NCBI GenBank assembly: GCA_020466095.1
Contig: CM035807.1
Coordinates: 108,330,906 to 108,394,905 of the forward strand
Length of the DNA: 64,000 nucleotides
Direction of reading: 5' to 3'
DNA from: Chlorops oryzae
Lineage: Eukaryota > Arthropoda > Insecta > Diptera > Chloropidae
A program made the position numbers and the translations under genes. Below the pieces are notes generated by a model, which was not told the origin of the DNA, did no database searches, and worked only from the letters and a program-made list of their open reading frames with translations. Positions within the stretch are counted from its first letter, which is position 1; each line of letters starts with the position of its first letter. Below are positions 10,935 to 21,717 of the stretch, piece after piece.

Positions 10935-11303
10935 TACCCAGCAGTTATTTAGGAAGTGCATTACCAAAGTAATGAATTTTTTAAATCGATGAAATAGGAA
11001 TGCAAAGTAAATTGAACAAATTTGTATCGAGAGGTAATCGAAAGGGTAATGTGTTGCCTGATATGTTCACTCTCAAAGCAAAGCGTTACATACATTTATA
11101 GCATTACTTGAGAATGCAAATAGTAATGCATTACAAAATCAAGTATTTTCGATTACTTTTCGTACAACTGGTAATGCAAATAGGCATGCATTACATTCGC
11201 TAGGACATCGCCTTATTAAAAATAATCGATTCTGTAATGCATAAACAGTACACCTTTTCAATTACTTTTTGCATTACCATCGGTTACAATTAATTGCTGG
11301 GTA
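10935..11303. mobile_element. Inverted-repeat element with TACCCAGCA ends
   Basis: Left end TACCCAGCAGTTA and right end TAATTGCTGGGTA. The interior holds many repeats of GTAATGCATTAC and its relatives in both orientations. It is non-coding. No exact target duplication was seen. Confidence 0.6.
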
Positions 11304-11384
11304 GTGTATGTCTTCTTTTGTGGTGTGCCCATAACATGCGATTTTTTGAAAAATAATTGCAAGGCTTTGAAAGTTACACTCCGA

Positions 11385-11465
11385 TTCGCCTGTGCCGGGA
11401 ATCGAACCTCGGACCCGTGGATCAAGAGCGTAGCACGCAGCACCAACGCTATCCCTTCCATAAAT
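11385..11465 (-). mobile_element. tRNA-derived SINE head (minus strand)
   Basis: Read on the minus strand it has an A-box-like GATAGCGTTGGTGCTG and a B-box GAGGTTCGATTCCCGGC with about 35 bp between them, as in tRNA promoters. It lacks a consistent cloverleaf and sits among repeats, so a SINE or tRNA relic is more likely than a functional tRNA gene. Confidence 0.45.
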
Positions 11466-11529
11466 TGAAATAAAATCGTTCATTAGTTTAAAAATTATGA
11501 CGTGTACGTAACTTTTGAAATAACATTGC

Positions 11530-11705
11530 TCATACGTCGGGTAGCACAACTAAAAATCGCTCGATAGGACCAAATGGTCAGGTTTAGGGGCTTGAAAAAT
11601 AGATGTTGGCCGATTCTCAGACCTGCCTGATATGCACACAAAATTTCATTAAAATCAATCCAGCTGTCTCGGAGGAATTCGGTAACAAACATAGCGACAC
11701 GAAAA
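11530..11705 (-). repeat. Dispersed repeat, copy 2 (CTCCTCCGA... family)
   Basis: The reverse complement matches 8846-9000 through GCTATGTTTGTTACCGAA and GCAGGTCTGAGAATCGG, with scattered substitutions. Confidence 0.6.
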
Positions 11706-11953
11706 TTTTTTATTTAAGAATTTATACAACGACTCATATATGAGTTGAAATTACTATAATGCAAGTCACGAGTTGCGTCTAAAAATTAAAATTGATCGTT
11801 TAAATGGTTTAGAGACGACCGAAATTTATCAATTCGAATTTATCCCCAAAAGACTGACAACAGATATATATCGCAAAATGCCGAAGAGTGCGATAAGTTT
11901 GAAAAAATTTTCAGTTCAGTTAATTTCGAATTGGGCTAGCATAACGTGCCGAA

Positions 11954-13948
11954 ATGATTGTGGAGAAATCAATTGAAATTTCAATAAATAAAGAAGGAAA
12001 TCCGGTTATCGGTTGGTCCTTATTTCTTAAACGCCTGGAACACATTCTCAACATAATGAACCAGATTTGCATTGGATTTATAACGATTTATATGACATGG
12101 CTGTGTGCTCGAAATAAAATGGCACATTCTTCGTTGCATGCGTGGCTTGTGACTATTGGGGTGAGTTTTTCCCCTTTTTTTAAACTATGCTATAAGCATA
12201 CAGTGAAATTCCCTGTAATGGGTAGCTCCCATGGCAGGGAAAAGCTTTCGTTCCTCCGCCATTAATGGATGAAAATTCTGTACGTTTGGGCGTATGGAAA
12301 ATTTCACTATGTCTTTTTTTTACATCCCGCGAGGAGAATCTCTGTCAGCCCTATTCTGAATATTGCCGGGGAACGAATTCCCGGAGAATTGACTTTTCTC
12401 GAGACTAAAATTCTCATTTTTTTTAAACAGATAGGGTTAGGAGCATTATGGGTAGAGCTCGGATTTTGAATATTTTGATTTTTTTGTATTATTTGAATTT
12501 AACTGTGCTTTTTGAATATTTTATTCACTGAAGTAGGCTTTTTTTGTCAATTCAAACTTTTAATAGGCATATTTAGGGCCGTTTTCTCATCCTACTTTTA
12601 AGCTCTATCTGCCAGTTAAAATTCAATTTCTTTGACTTATTAATCAATTTTGTATGAAATTATCATCGGGATAATTTAACTTACAGATAAAAAAAGATGA
12701 GAAAACGGCCCTAAATCGAACTTCGTATTTTTTGAATTTTTTGGATTTTTTGAATTTTTTGAATTTTTTGAATTTTTAATTTTTAAAATTTTTAAATTTT
12801 TTAAATTTTTTAAATTTTTAAAATTTTAATTTTTAAAATTTTTTAAATTTTTTAAATTTTTAAAATTTTTAAATTTTAATTTTTAAATTTTTTAAATTTT
12901 TTAAATTTATTTTTTAAATTTTTTTGAATTTTTAGAATTTTCTGAATTTTTGAATTTTTTGAATTTTTTGAATTTTTTGAAATTTTTGAATTTTTCGAAT
13001 TTTTGGAATTTTTTGAATTTTTTTTGATTTTTTTAAAATTTTTTTGAATATTTTTTTGATTTTTTTCTTTCATTTTTTTACATATTCAAATTCCGAGGCA
13101 TACTTATGGGTATGAGTTAAATATCCATTCCCCATCAAATTTCTGCCCCCAAATATTTAAAAAAGAAGAATTTTACTGTCGAGAAAGGTCAATTCCCGGG
13201 GAGTTCGTTCCCCAGGAATATTCGGAATCGGGCTGTCTGATTTACGGGCTTGGCAAACCCGCGGACCCTAGCCAGCAGTTTAACATAACTGATCGATTTC
13301 GGTATAGAAGTATTATTATTTATTTATGATCATTATTTTCTCTGATATCTATAAAAAAAAAATCTAGTTCGGATTTCTCCTCGCCCAAGGCATTATGTCC
13401 CACTACGAAAATAACATTCTAACGATGACGTATGAACGCAGGACGAGGACCGTCATCCATTTGATACTACAAATATTGGGCGGAAGTTGCGGTGTTGCTG
13501 GTTGTATAGTCGCACTCGTTCAATTTAAATTTCCCATTCTTACGTTGCACGGAAAATTGGGTAAAGAAAGAGATCTCAGGTTTTATAAAGAATATAGGTG
13601 GATTCTTTGTTTCATCCTTTAGGCTTTTCGGCTTTTATTCTATGCCTCGTCACAATGCTCTTCGGCTTCGTAGCATTTCTATCGGGCTCTGGCTCTGGCT
13701 CAGGGTCCCCTCTTCGGCAGGTCATGAGCCCCCTCATGATTAAGACTTTCCATAATATTATGGGTATCGCAACATTCGTTATGGCAATGGTCACACTATT
13801 CTATGGCTTTGATATGTGGCTGATCGCAGCAGTTGAACCGATCGATTTTCAAATGCTCCTGAAGACATTGGCGATGATTGTCTTGGTACTGACTTGCATC
13901 GGACCGCTAAAGGCTTTATATAGCAGACTTGTTAACTTTTATCAATGA
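11954..13948 (+). CDS. Cytochrome b561 domain protein (CYB561D2-like), gene B
   Basis: Three exons: 11954-12160, 13368-13560 and 13623-13948 (stop included), giving 241 residues. The donors are GTGAGT and GTAAAG, and the acceptors AATCTAG and CCTTTAG. Intron phases are 0 and 1 and the middle exon is 193 nt. Candidate heme histidines are SSLHAWLVTIG, TVIHLILQ, TLHGKLG and TFHNIMG. It carries the family motif GIMSHYENNIL and a loop unique to this copy, a Gly/Ser run (GSGSGSGSP) between membrane segments. Predicted role: transmembrane electron transfer from ascorbate, as for gene A. AATAAA lies at 14038-14043. The first intron has grown through insertion of a foldback-like element and an AT minisatellite. 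The start was chosen as the first ATG that gives the phase-0 first exon. Confidence 0.88.
12451..13103. repeat. AT-rich expanded element, copy 1
   Basis: Starts GTAGAGCTCGGATTTTGAAT and ends ATATTCAAATTCCGAGG, so the ends are inverted. The core is a TTTTTTGAA/TTTTTAAA minisatellite. The same edges and core occur at 18662-19096. A 141-bp MITE (12574-12714) is inserted near its left end. Confidence 0.65.
12574..12714. mobile_element. MITE with TTAGGGCCGTTTTCTCATC ends
   Basis: About 20-bp inverted ends: TTAGGGCCGTTTTCTCATC at the left and GATGAGAAAACGGCCCTAA at the right. It is nested in the AT-rich element of intron 1 of gene B. Confidence 0.65.
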
Positions 13949-14049
13949 GATCGAAATTCTGTTTTCTTTCCATATGATCTTTTATTTATAAGCTTTGAGA
14001 TTTACAGCTTTTGAAACCACAAATCGCAAGAATATTGAATAAAGTTTAA

Positions 14050-15690
14050 GTAACTTAAGTGGCCCAATTGTGGTAAATTTTTCGAGACTTACTTTAGTTT
14101 AAAACTTTATTGGGCCATTGATTTAGTTTTTAAGGAAAATTTCAGTTTCTAATATGTATTAGTTTTATTGATATTTCAACATTGTGGCTGAGGGGCTGTT
14201 CATTAATTACGTAAGATTTTTATTACTGTTTTCACGTTCGCGTCTTAAGTCATTGTCGATGGGTTGGGAACATGACTATAAAGCGAGATTTCCGAGGCTA
14301 TGATTTCGGACTCATATAGGTCGAACTTTGCAAGAACGGAAACACTTTCATCGTGGACTCCTAAATCAGTTCATTATGAGGGCTCACATTCTGAAATAGG
14401 ATTCATAAATAACTCATTTAGGTCTCCAACAGCCCGATTCTGAATATTCCCGGGGAACGAATTCCCGGGGAATTAATAATTATATATATAATTATAAACG
14501 GGTTCTTATATAAGAAAAAAACTGGATATAAGAATGCAATTTCTTGACAAAGTCGACTTTCTTATATAGCGAAACTACTGTACCTTCGAAAGAGAATGTC
14601 TCGAATATAAAAATCGGAGAGAACTTTTGTCAATGCCCATTAGCCATCCATAATCTCTAATCGAAAGACATTTTGCACCTTATTAACTAATATGGATCGT
14701 AATTAAATTTTATTTTAGCTGATTAAGCATCTTTATCTCTTAAGCATCAATTCATTCGCGATCGCTTTGAGGCGTTATGTATTAACATATGTATGTATAT
14801 GCATTCGTAGGTATGTTGCGAATTCGTGAGCAAATCGAGAGAATGTAAAGCTATGTTTGTAGATATGTAAAGTGCAGAACGGTTAAACTCGATCACAAAG
14901 CTCGTTTTGGAAATTTCACAATTGTTATTCAGTCTCTGTTGAACGCATTTTGAGGGCGGATAAACACGTGAGGCTCTGGAAATTCCGAATCGAAAAGAAT
15001 AAAAAAAAATTTTGCTAGAAAATCCAGTGCGTTTACATTATTGTATTGTATTGTAGTTTTCTTTTTTTTGTTTAAAATCTTCTGGGAAAATCCCCTAATG
15101 TGGTTATCTTGTAAATTTCTGGGGAATCCAGAGTGATGGCTTTCAAAGTGATAACTGTTCTTTGCTACGTTCAAAAGAAAAAAGTGCACTAAAAACGTTG
15201 TGTCTTTGTGTATTTGCAAAAACAAAAAAAAAAGAGAGAAGAAAAGAAAAGAGGAGGCTACAGACAATTGGTCAAGCGCAACTGATAATTACACGGTCAA
15301 CTGCTGAATGAATTGCGCAAAATTTAATAATATAAATGAAGAGTGTGAAAAAAATTTTTTTATTTCCTTTTTTATTTTATGATTTTTTTCTAATATTTCT
15401 TTAATCATTTATTTTACTCTGTGTAATATTTAAAATATTTTTTATTCTTAACTTCAACAAGATTACATCCAGAATCTTCTCCGGAATGTTCTTGACAATT
15501 TTTGGACCGCCCTTCGATTTTTCGCCTAATACCTAAATTCGAAAAAAAATCCCTCCCGCTTTCTGTTGGAAATGATGTGTGAGATCTATGAATAAAGATG
15601 ATTTATGGGCTTCTAAAATAAATTATACCTTTTCCCGTTAGCTCGGTCACACCAAGTGCACTACTGAACACCCATTTTTAGGGCTTTTTC
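14050..15690. other. Intergenic between genes B and C, no gene seen
   Basis: Contains a solo foldback arm (14433-14483) and, at 14231-14250, CACGTTCGCGTCTTAAGT, which matches the inverted-repeat array at 22.8-25.5 kb in reverse. Otherwise it is AT-rich spacer with poly-T and poly-A runs. Confidence 0.4.
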
Positions 15691-15739
15691 AGATGTGTAA
15701 AACTGATAACACAGCCCCACCTAAAAATAAAAAAGTGCG

Positions 15740-15995
15740 TCAGACCCTGGGGTCTCACTATGCTTACTATGTGTCTGTTATCGGGGTCGCTGGCAGCAAA
15801 TTTGAGGTCCAAACAGCTCCATCAGGTCTACGATTCACTATAACCTCAAAAATAGGTTTTAAAACCTTCCTCGAGGGTATGCTTTCTTGAGGTTATGGCT
15901 AAATCTGGAACCGATGGAAGAATATGGACCCCGAAATCGGATTCATTAACCGAAAATATATAGTAAGCATAGTTAGATACCTGGGTCACTTTGGC
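15740..15995. repeat. Imperfect inverted repeat
   Basis: Left: CAGACCCTGGGGTCTCACTA then TGCTTACTAT. Right: ATAGTAAGCATAGTTAGATA then CCTGGGTC. There is also an inner pair around CTCGAGG. It is a probable hairpin-forming transposon remnant without coding content. Confidence 0.45.
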
Positions 15996-16034
15996 AAAGA
16001 GAGTTTTTAGGCTTGAGGTAACAGGTGTTCGTTC

Positions 16035-16180
16035 GGCCAAGAGGACGACCAAAACAAAGATGGCTAGACATTTTGAAAAGGGACCTCCAAGCAACTGATC
16101 TAAGAATCGAGGATGCAGTGGATAGAAGAAAATGGAGATAAGCCGGGAAAGAACACGCTAGAAAAAGAAGAAGATAGTGA
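16035..16180 (+). mobile_element. LINE ORF2 C-terminal remnant
   Basis: The plus-strand frame reads RPRGRPKQRWLDILKRDLQA then DRRKWR and a stop. This GRP-(K/R)-RW...D...W pattern is typical of the 3' end of several insect LINE ORF2 proteins. Only the tail is present. Confidence 0.6.
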
Positions 16181-16350
16181 GATCCCTGGTGGGACTTTTT
16201 TGGTAGGACCATGTAATTTTTGTGATTCGCAAGGACATGAAACTTTGAAAACGATTAATAATAGGAAGGCTTTGAAAAAAAAAATTAATCTCTGCTCAAA
16301 ATGGTCTTTGGCAGGTGTAAGATAGGGGACCGTTTTAGATGGTATTGCCT

Positions 16351-16555
16351 ATATATGGGCATTTTAAAACGGACGCGACATACTTCAATGAGCATTTTTT
16401 AAGTCCCGAATTCAAGAATGTAAAAGTTTTTAACTTGTGCGCTTATGGACTTTTATATTATCAAGTTTCTTGCAATCCTACAGTAATCGCAATCGGCTTT
16501 ATACGGACGCGACAAAAAAGTTAATTTTTTTTGGAAATGCCCATATGCGATATAG
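16351..16555. mobile_element. MITE pair member 1 (ATATGGGCATTT family)
   Basis: Left end ATATATGGGCATTTTAAAAC then GGACGCGACA. Right end CGGACGCGACAAAAAAG then GGAAATGCCCATATG. A homologous copy in opposite orientation lies at 19093-19306. A weaker relative may be at 48985-49143. Confidence 0.6.
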
Positions 16556-17056
16556 CGGCAAAAGAGAGTGGCTTAAAATTCGATCTCCACTTCGGAGCAC
16601 AAAATTGTTTTTTTTTTTTTTTTAATTTTTTTTCTAAGACGCAAAATTTGTTAATTAATGTTTTAAAAATCACTAAATTATTTATTCAAATTTCTAAAAA
16701 AATAAGTTAATCAAAATGGGTTAATTTTAAAAATACAACTACGAAACAAATAATTAAATTCTAATTTCCTAAAATTTCCTTGTTTCGACCTCAAGTGATA
16801 ATGATTAAAATAACACAAAAAATGTTTTAAATAAAATACATCGAAATTGATAAGTTCACTTAGAAGCCACAGAGAGAGAGAGAGATATAGAGAGAGAGAA
16901 CGAGAGCATGCAACAACCAACTGACAAATAATAATAATTTTTACAGCAATTGTTTTTTACAACAAAACCAAAAGAAAATAAATTAAATTAAGTACATATA
17001 TTTATATATACATATACATATATATATTATATTTAACAGAAAAAGGCAAAGACGAA

Positions 17057-20000
17057 ATGCAAACGAGCCGAACGAAACAAGTAATTGAGCCAGAAATACC
17101 GATCTCAACTGTTAGTACAACGCCAACTGATTATGGCAGCACAACCTCAACCGGGAATACAGTGACAGCCGGACAGTCGCAATCTGCGTCGCGTAGTGAT
17201 CGAACGAAATCCCCTTCGAACAGCGAACGTGATAGAACGTCGAGCCATTCCGAAGTCATTCAGTCTGGATTTGGTTATCAAAGTTTGACAGGTCCGGATT
17301 TACCGTCGTCATCGGCATCGTCGCGTTTCCCCTCATTTGTGAAATTTCCCACTAGCTCGAGATCTGGACGTTTCCCGTTCCGTCCAATGGAAAATAATAA
17401 TCCGAAGGATACGCACATCCATATAAGTGCGAGAAAGTCCTTTTTCTACTCTCTCAATGTCCTCAATCATGTCTTAATTGGATTCGTTACGATTTACATG
17501 AGTTGGCTATGCCTTCGCACAGGATTGGCAAAGACAGCCTTGCATGCCTGGCTCGTCACGATCGGGGTGAGAGAAAGATCTCATTTTGTCAAAAAGGATT
17601 TTTATGTATTTATTTTGAACATTCAGTTCACGCTTTTAATGTCCGAAGGCATCATGGTGTATTACAAAACGAATGTTCTCACCTTTACCTATCATCGCGA
17701 CACGAAGACGACAATCCATTGGAGCTTGCAAGCGATCGGAGGGAGTCTCGGTGTCATTGGTGCGCTTATAAAATGTTTTCAAAAAGGATTTTTGCTCTTT
17801 ACAACGCACGGAAAGCTGGGTGAGTTGACTGTTGATGGAGATCAGTTTACCTAGGGTAAATAGACGAGCGATACAGAGCTGAAGTTTTTGGTTGTCCTTT
17901 TTTCGAATTTCGAGAAATTTTTTCTCACACTCCGATTGAATAGGATATTGAAATTTTGATCCCTGGACCCGCCCTTTTTTCAAAGAAATCATTTTTTTAA
18001 ATTATTGCGAAGTTTCTAGTGATAAATCAAACACGTTTTCTGCAAGCCATTTGAATATAATTTGCACATTAATTTTTTTTTCAAATGAGTTTATTCCAGA
18101 CGCATTCGAAGAAGACGCAGTGACATTTAGCAAGCTGAAACACGTTTGAAACACGTTTTTTGTTTTTGCACTTATTAATTCAATTGCTGATCTAATTTTT
18201 CGACCGTTAATTTTGAGAAAAAAAATAAATTCGAAATTATTGCGTCTCAAAAAACAATGGAAGCTCCCATTCATTTATTTATTACTTTATTTCTCAATAA
18301 TTATATTAAAGCGATGCGCGTTGGAATAATTATAATAATTTCCTTTAAATTCAAGGCCTTAGAGAAAGCCTTAAGAAAGACTATTAGCCCGCTATTAATC
18401 CTTCATCCTCTTTTAAGATGGAACTGTCTGCGTTTGGTAATTGGATATGAAAACAATTTCTGAAACCCCATTTTTTTCTTATCATATGAAAGGCTATTTT
18501 ATGATGATCATTCGTGTGTACCTGTGAAGCGGTACAGCGGCTATAAATAGGTTAAACTGACGTGCACAAAAAGGGTTTTCTTATCATTGATGAAAATGTG
18601 GCAATCTCTAATAATAATTTGTCAATGTTGCTTTACGATTAAGATAAAGTTTATATTGATATGTAGAGCTCGGATTTTGAATATTTTGATTTTTTTGAAT
18701 TTTTTGGATTTTTTGAATTTTTTTTGAATTTTTTGAATTTTTTGAATTTTTTGAATTTGTTGAATTTTTGAATTTTTGTTGAATTTTTTGAATTTTGAAT
18801 TTTTATTTTTTGAATTTTTTGAATTTTTGAATTTTTTGAATTTTTTGATTTTTTGAATTTTTTAAGTTTTTTGAATTTTTGATTTTTTTGAATTTTTTAA
18901 ATTTTTTGAATTTTTAAATTTTTATTTTTTAATTTTTTGAATTTTTTGAATTTTTTTAATTTTTTAATATTTTTTGAATTTTTGAATTTTTGAATTTTTT
19001 GAATTTTTTGAATTTTTTGATTTTTTTGAATTTATTGAATTTTTTGAATTTTTTGAATATTTTTTCATTTTTTTACATATTCAAATTCCGAGGTATATTG
19101 ATATGCATATGGCTATTTCCAGAAAAAGGTAAACTTTTTGTCACGTCCGAGCATATCGAATTGCCTTTCTGATCTGCATAAAATTGTGATATGTATAAAA
19201 GTCAAAACAAAATTACCATTTTCCACATTCTTCAATTCGGGACTTAAAATTGCTTTAAAAAAAAATAACTGTCACGTCCGTTTGAAAATACCCATATGGA
19301 ATATAGTTGCTCGTGCGAAAAACATTAGTATGGTATCACTCACTGTCTTAAACTTAAATGATATCTATTGAGTTGAGCCGCTCTAGAATATAAATTTAAA
19401 GCATTTAAACCACGATGAACAAATAAATATTGATCCTGGATGTCTCGAAATAAGGACAAAATAATGTTAAATTTGATTTTGAAATCTTCGAAAAACAAAA
19501 TATGAGCATTTAATAATTTCCCTAAAGACTTTTCTCTTCCAAGTCTCCGCAAAAGCTCAAAAACTTTCCTGAGCTTAGAGAAAATTCCCCGAAGCTGTCA
19601 ATAGTCTTAAAATATTTACTAATAATAGAATTCCTTAGTGCACTTTTAACCCAATCATTAAATTAAGGAACACCATAGTTTGTAAAAGCTCTGCAAAGCT
19701 TATCTTACAATAGGGGTATTCACAAAGGCGTCGGAAAATAGAAAAGTCGGAAAATCGGAAAATTTTAACTGCTTCAAAAGTTGTGCAAGATACAAAAAAA
19801 GTTTTAAAATTTTTTAAGAAGACGCAATTTTCCGACTTTCCAACGTTTTTAACACGCCTATGTGAATACCCCTAAAATTTACAAGATTCCCATCTTAAAT
19901 AGGTATATTTAATGTTTTTTTTATTTTTTTATTGTTTTTTAATTTTATTAATTTTTTTTATTAAATTTTTTTAATTTTTTTTTTTTTTTATTTTTTTATT

Positions 20001-20633
20001 TTTTTTTTTTTAAACTTTTTTTTTTTTTTGTATTCTTTTTATTATTTTTTTTTTTTATTTTTTTATTTTTTTTATATTATTTTATTTTTTTATTTTTTTC
20101 ATTTTTTTTTATTTTTTATATAATATATTTATTTTTTTTATTTCATTTTTTTACTTTCTTTATTTTTTTTTTTTTTTTTTTTGAAATTATTATTTTTTTA
20201 ATTTTTATATTTTTTTATTTTTTTATTTTTTTTTAATTTTTTTTTTCTATTTTTTTTTTTAAAATTTTTTTTTTTAAATTAATTTAAGCAAAATAAAATT
20301 TGTTCTGTTACAGGCTTTGCTGCAATGATTCTATGTTTAATTAGCATGCTCGCCGGTTTGAGCGCTCTGTACTCCATCCGATTGAAACATCTTTTAAGTC
20401 CACTTCTTAGCAAGTCGGTGCATAATCTTCTCGGACTTATAACCTTTGCTATTGCGATGATCGCGCAATTCTATGGCTATAAGAGTGGATTTTTCATAAG
20501 CCAAACCGATAGCGATTTTCAAGACCTGATGAAATGCCTAACAATTCTTATATTGGCTCTAACTTGCATTGGACCTTTGCAGGCATTAATGCATAAGACT
20601 TTTATGTTGTACAGACAGATCGTTCATCGATAA
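17057..20633 (+). CDS. Cytochrome b561 domain protein (CYB561D2-like) with long N-terminal extension, gene C
   Basis: Exons 17057-17566, 17627-17819 and 20314-20633 (stop included) give 340 residues. The donors are GTGAGA and GTGAGT, and the acceptors ATTCAG and TTACAG. Phases are 0 and 1 and the middle exon is again 193 nt. Residues 1 to about 125 are a Ser/Thr-rich, probably disordered, cytosolic tail not found in A, B or D. The membrane core follows, with candidate heme ligands KTALHAWLVTIG, TTIHWSLQ, TTHGKLG and SVHNLLG. The first intron is only 60 nt and has no in-frame stop, so an unspliced transcript would add 20 residues rather than truncate the protein. The second intron is 2.5 kb of repeats. 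AATAAA is at 20692-20697. Predicted role is as for gene A. Confidence 0.87.
18662..19096. repeat. AT-rich expanded element, copy 2, in intron 2 of gene C
   Basis: Starts GTAGAGCTCGGATTTTGAAT and ends ACATATTCAAATTCCGAGG, with a TTTTTTGAA minisatellite core. These edges match copy 1 at 12451-13103. Confidence 0.65.
19093..19306. mobile_element. MITE pair member 2 (ATATGGGCATTT family)
   Basis: Its reverse complement matches 16351-16555, including AACGGACGTGACA, TTTTAAGTCCCGAATT and GACTTTTATA. It abuts the AT-rich element in intron 2 of gene C. Confidence 0.6.
19711..19874. mobile_element. MITE with TAGGGGTATTCACA ends
   Basis: Inverted ends TAGGGGTATTCACAAAGGCG and CACGCCTATGTGAATACCCC then TA. 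The terminal TA could be the target duplication, which would suit a Tc1/mariner-type MITE. It lies in intron 2 of gene C. Confidence 0.65.
19913..20285. repeat. Poly-T-rich low-complexity tract
   Basis: Almost pure T with scattered A across about 370 bp, just upstream of the last acceptor of gene C (TTACAG at 20308-20313). Length is probably unstable and assembly error is possible. Confidence 0.8.
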
Positions 20634-21036
20634 GGAACAATATATATATATATATATTATGTGATAAAATTCGTTTTATTTTTAATTTTTCAATAAAAGA
20701 ATTTCAAAAAAAAAAAACATTCCAAAGTCATCTGCCGCACTCCAACTCGCTTCGATTGAACAAAGAAGTCGAAGAGTTTGATAAAAATTCTTTGAAGTTC
20801 TCTTCATTCGATCATTTGCAAGAGAATCTTCCATTCTATGCCGTCACATCGGTATTCTAATCAATTGTCTATGCAAATAAAAAAATACTGAAAAATTGCC
20901 AACCGAAGTCAATTCGATGTCACAGTCATTAGTTGATAAATTCCAATATTAAACGGTGAGCGACTAACACGGAAAAGTGTAAAAAATTTTCCGCCATTCC
21001 GAAAATTCAATTGCCTTCATTGTAGGAACATAAAAA

Positions 21037-21285
21037 ATGCAAGCCACCCTTGACCTAACAAGATCAGAGCCTGTAGATATACAATGTAGAAGTGATAGCA
21101 ATAAAACGGATGAATCGAAAAAACAGCAGGCGGTGAAATTGTCGAAATTTCGAAAAGTGGAATTCATATTTTCGCTACTGAATCGATTACTCATCGGTTT
21201 TGTAACATTTTACATGTGTTGGATGTGTCTACGTATTGGCGATTGGGAGGAAATACCATGGCATGCATTATTTTGTACACTAGGG
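21037..21285 (+). pseudogene. Lone first exon of a fourth cytochrome b561 paralogue, gene D
   Basis: ATG at 21037; 83 codons ending at a strong donor GGG|GTAAGT after 21285, in phase 0 as in genes A to C. The end aligns with the first exons of B and C: LLIGFVTFYMCWMCLRIG and then WHALFCTLG, with its heme histidine. No 193-nt second exon and no last exon was found anywhere up to spi. Repeats at 21.4-25.5 kb occupy the expected place. It may be a truncated gene, a gene whose remaining exons were lost in assembly, or one with a divergent 3' part. The exon itself has no disabling change. Confidence 0.7.
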
Positions 21286-21396
21286 GTAAGTACCATTATA
21301 TAATATAGAAGATATAATTTAATTCCAGCTTATCACCAACGAGATCATTGAAGAATTCGCCTTAACTACAGAAAAAAAAAAAAATACCCTTGTTAA

Positions 21397-21561
21397 CCCG
21401 GTAGCGCCTAGCGATGCCATATGACATCACTGAAAGGGTTCGTTTTCTGTCATCGCGATACCTGAACAAGTTCATATTTTATTTTATTTTATTTTATTTT
21501 TTTATTTTATTTTTTTATTTTATTTTGTATACTTATTTTTTTTAATTCAGGCGCTACCGGG
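21397..21561. mobile_element. piggyBac-like MITE (165 bp)
   Basis: TTAA|CCCGGTAGCGCCT at the left and AGGCGCTACCGGG|TTAA at the right, with the duplicated TTAA at 21393-21396 and 21562-21565. The CCC start and TTAA target fit the piggyBac superfamily. The interior carries a TTTTA microsatellite. Confidence 0.75.
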
Positions 21562-21717
21562 TTAAAGAATTCCTAGATCGAGTCACTTGTACTTCTCTGT
21601 TTTATCGTCGATGAGAAACATTCGAAGCAATCCTTCTTTCCATGTAATTATATGACCCATAGTCAAATTTTCCATACAATGTTTTTTTTTTCATACATAA
21701 CTAGCAGTGTCAAAAAA

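Larger units (their letters stand above)
12343..13243. mobile_element. Foldback-like element in intron 1 of gene B
   Basis: The left arm reads CAGCCCTATTCTGAATATTG then CCGGGGAACGAATTCCCGG. The right arm, from about 13195, is its inverse (ATTCCCGGGGAGTTCGTTCC then CCAGGAATATTCGGAATCGGGCTG). Each arm itself contains a small palindrome. A lone arm is at 14433-14483. The space between the arms is filled by other repeats. Confidence 0.6.

Noticed and set aside
11385..11465. Functional tRNA gene
   Set aside because: A and B boxes are present but no cloverleaf with paired acceptor ends could be drawn; better explained as a SINE head.
12876..13073. Lys/Asn/Ser repeat frame, minus strand
   Set aside because: Translation of the TTTTTTGAA minisatellite in an intron.
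17057..17854. Gene C as a single 265-codon protein
   Set aside because: It reads through a 60-nt intron and past a second donor; the three-exon model restores the family's last two membrane segments.
21320..21375. Possible second exon of gene D after TTCCAG at 21325-21330
   Set aside because: The sequence after the AG encodes LITNEIIEEFALTTE, which does not match the conserved 193-nt exon, and no donor of the right phase follows.
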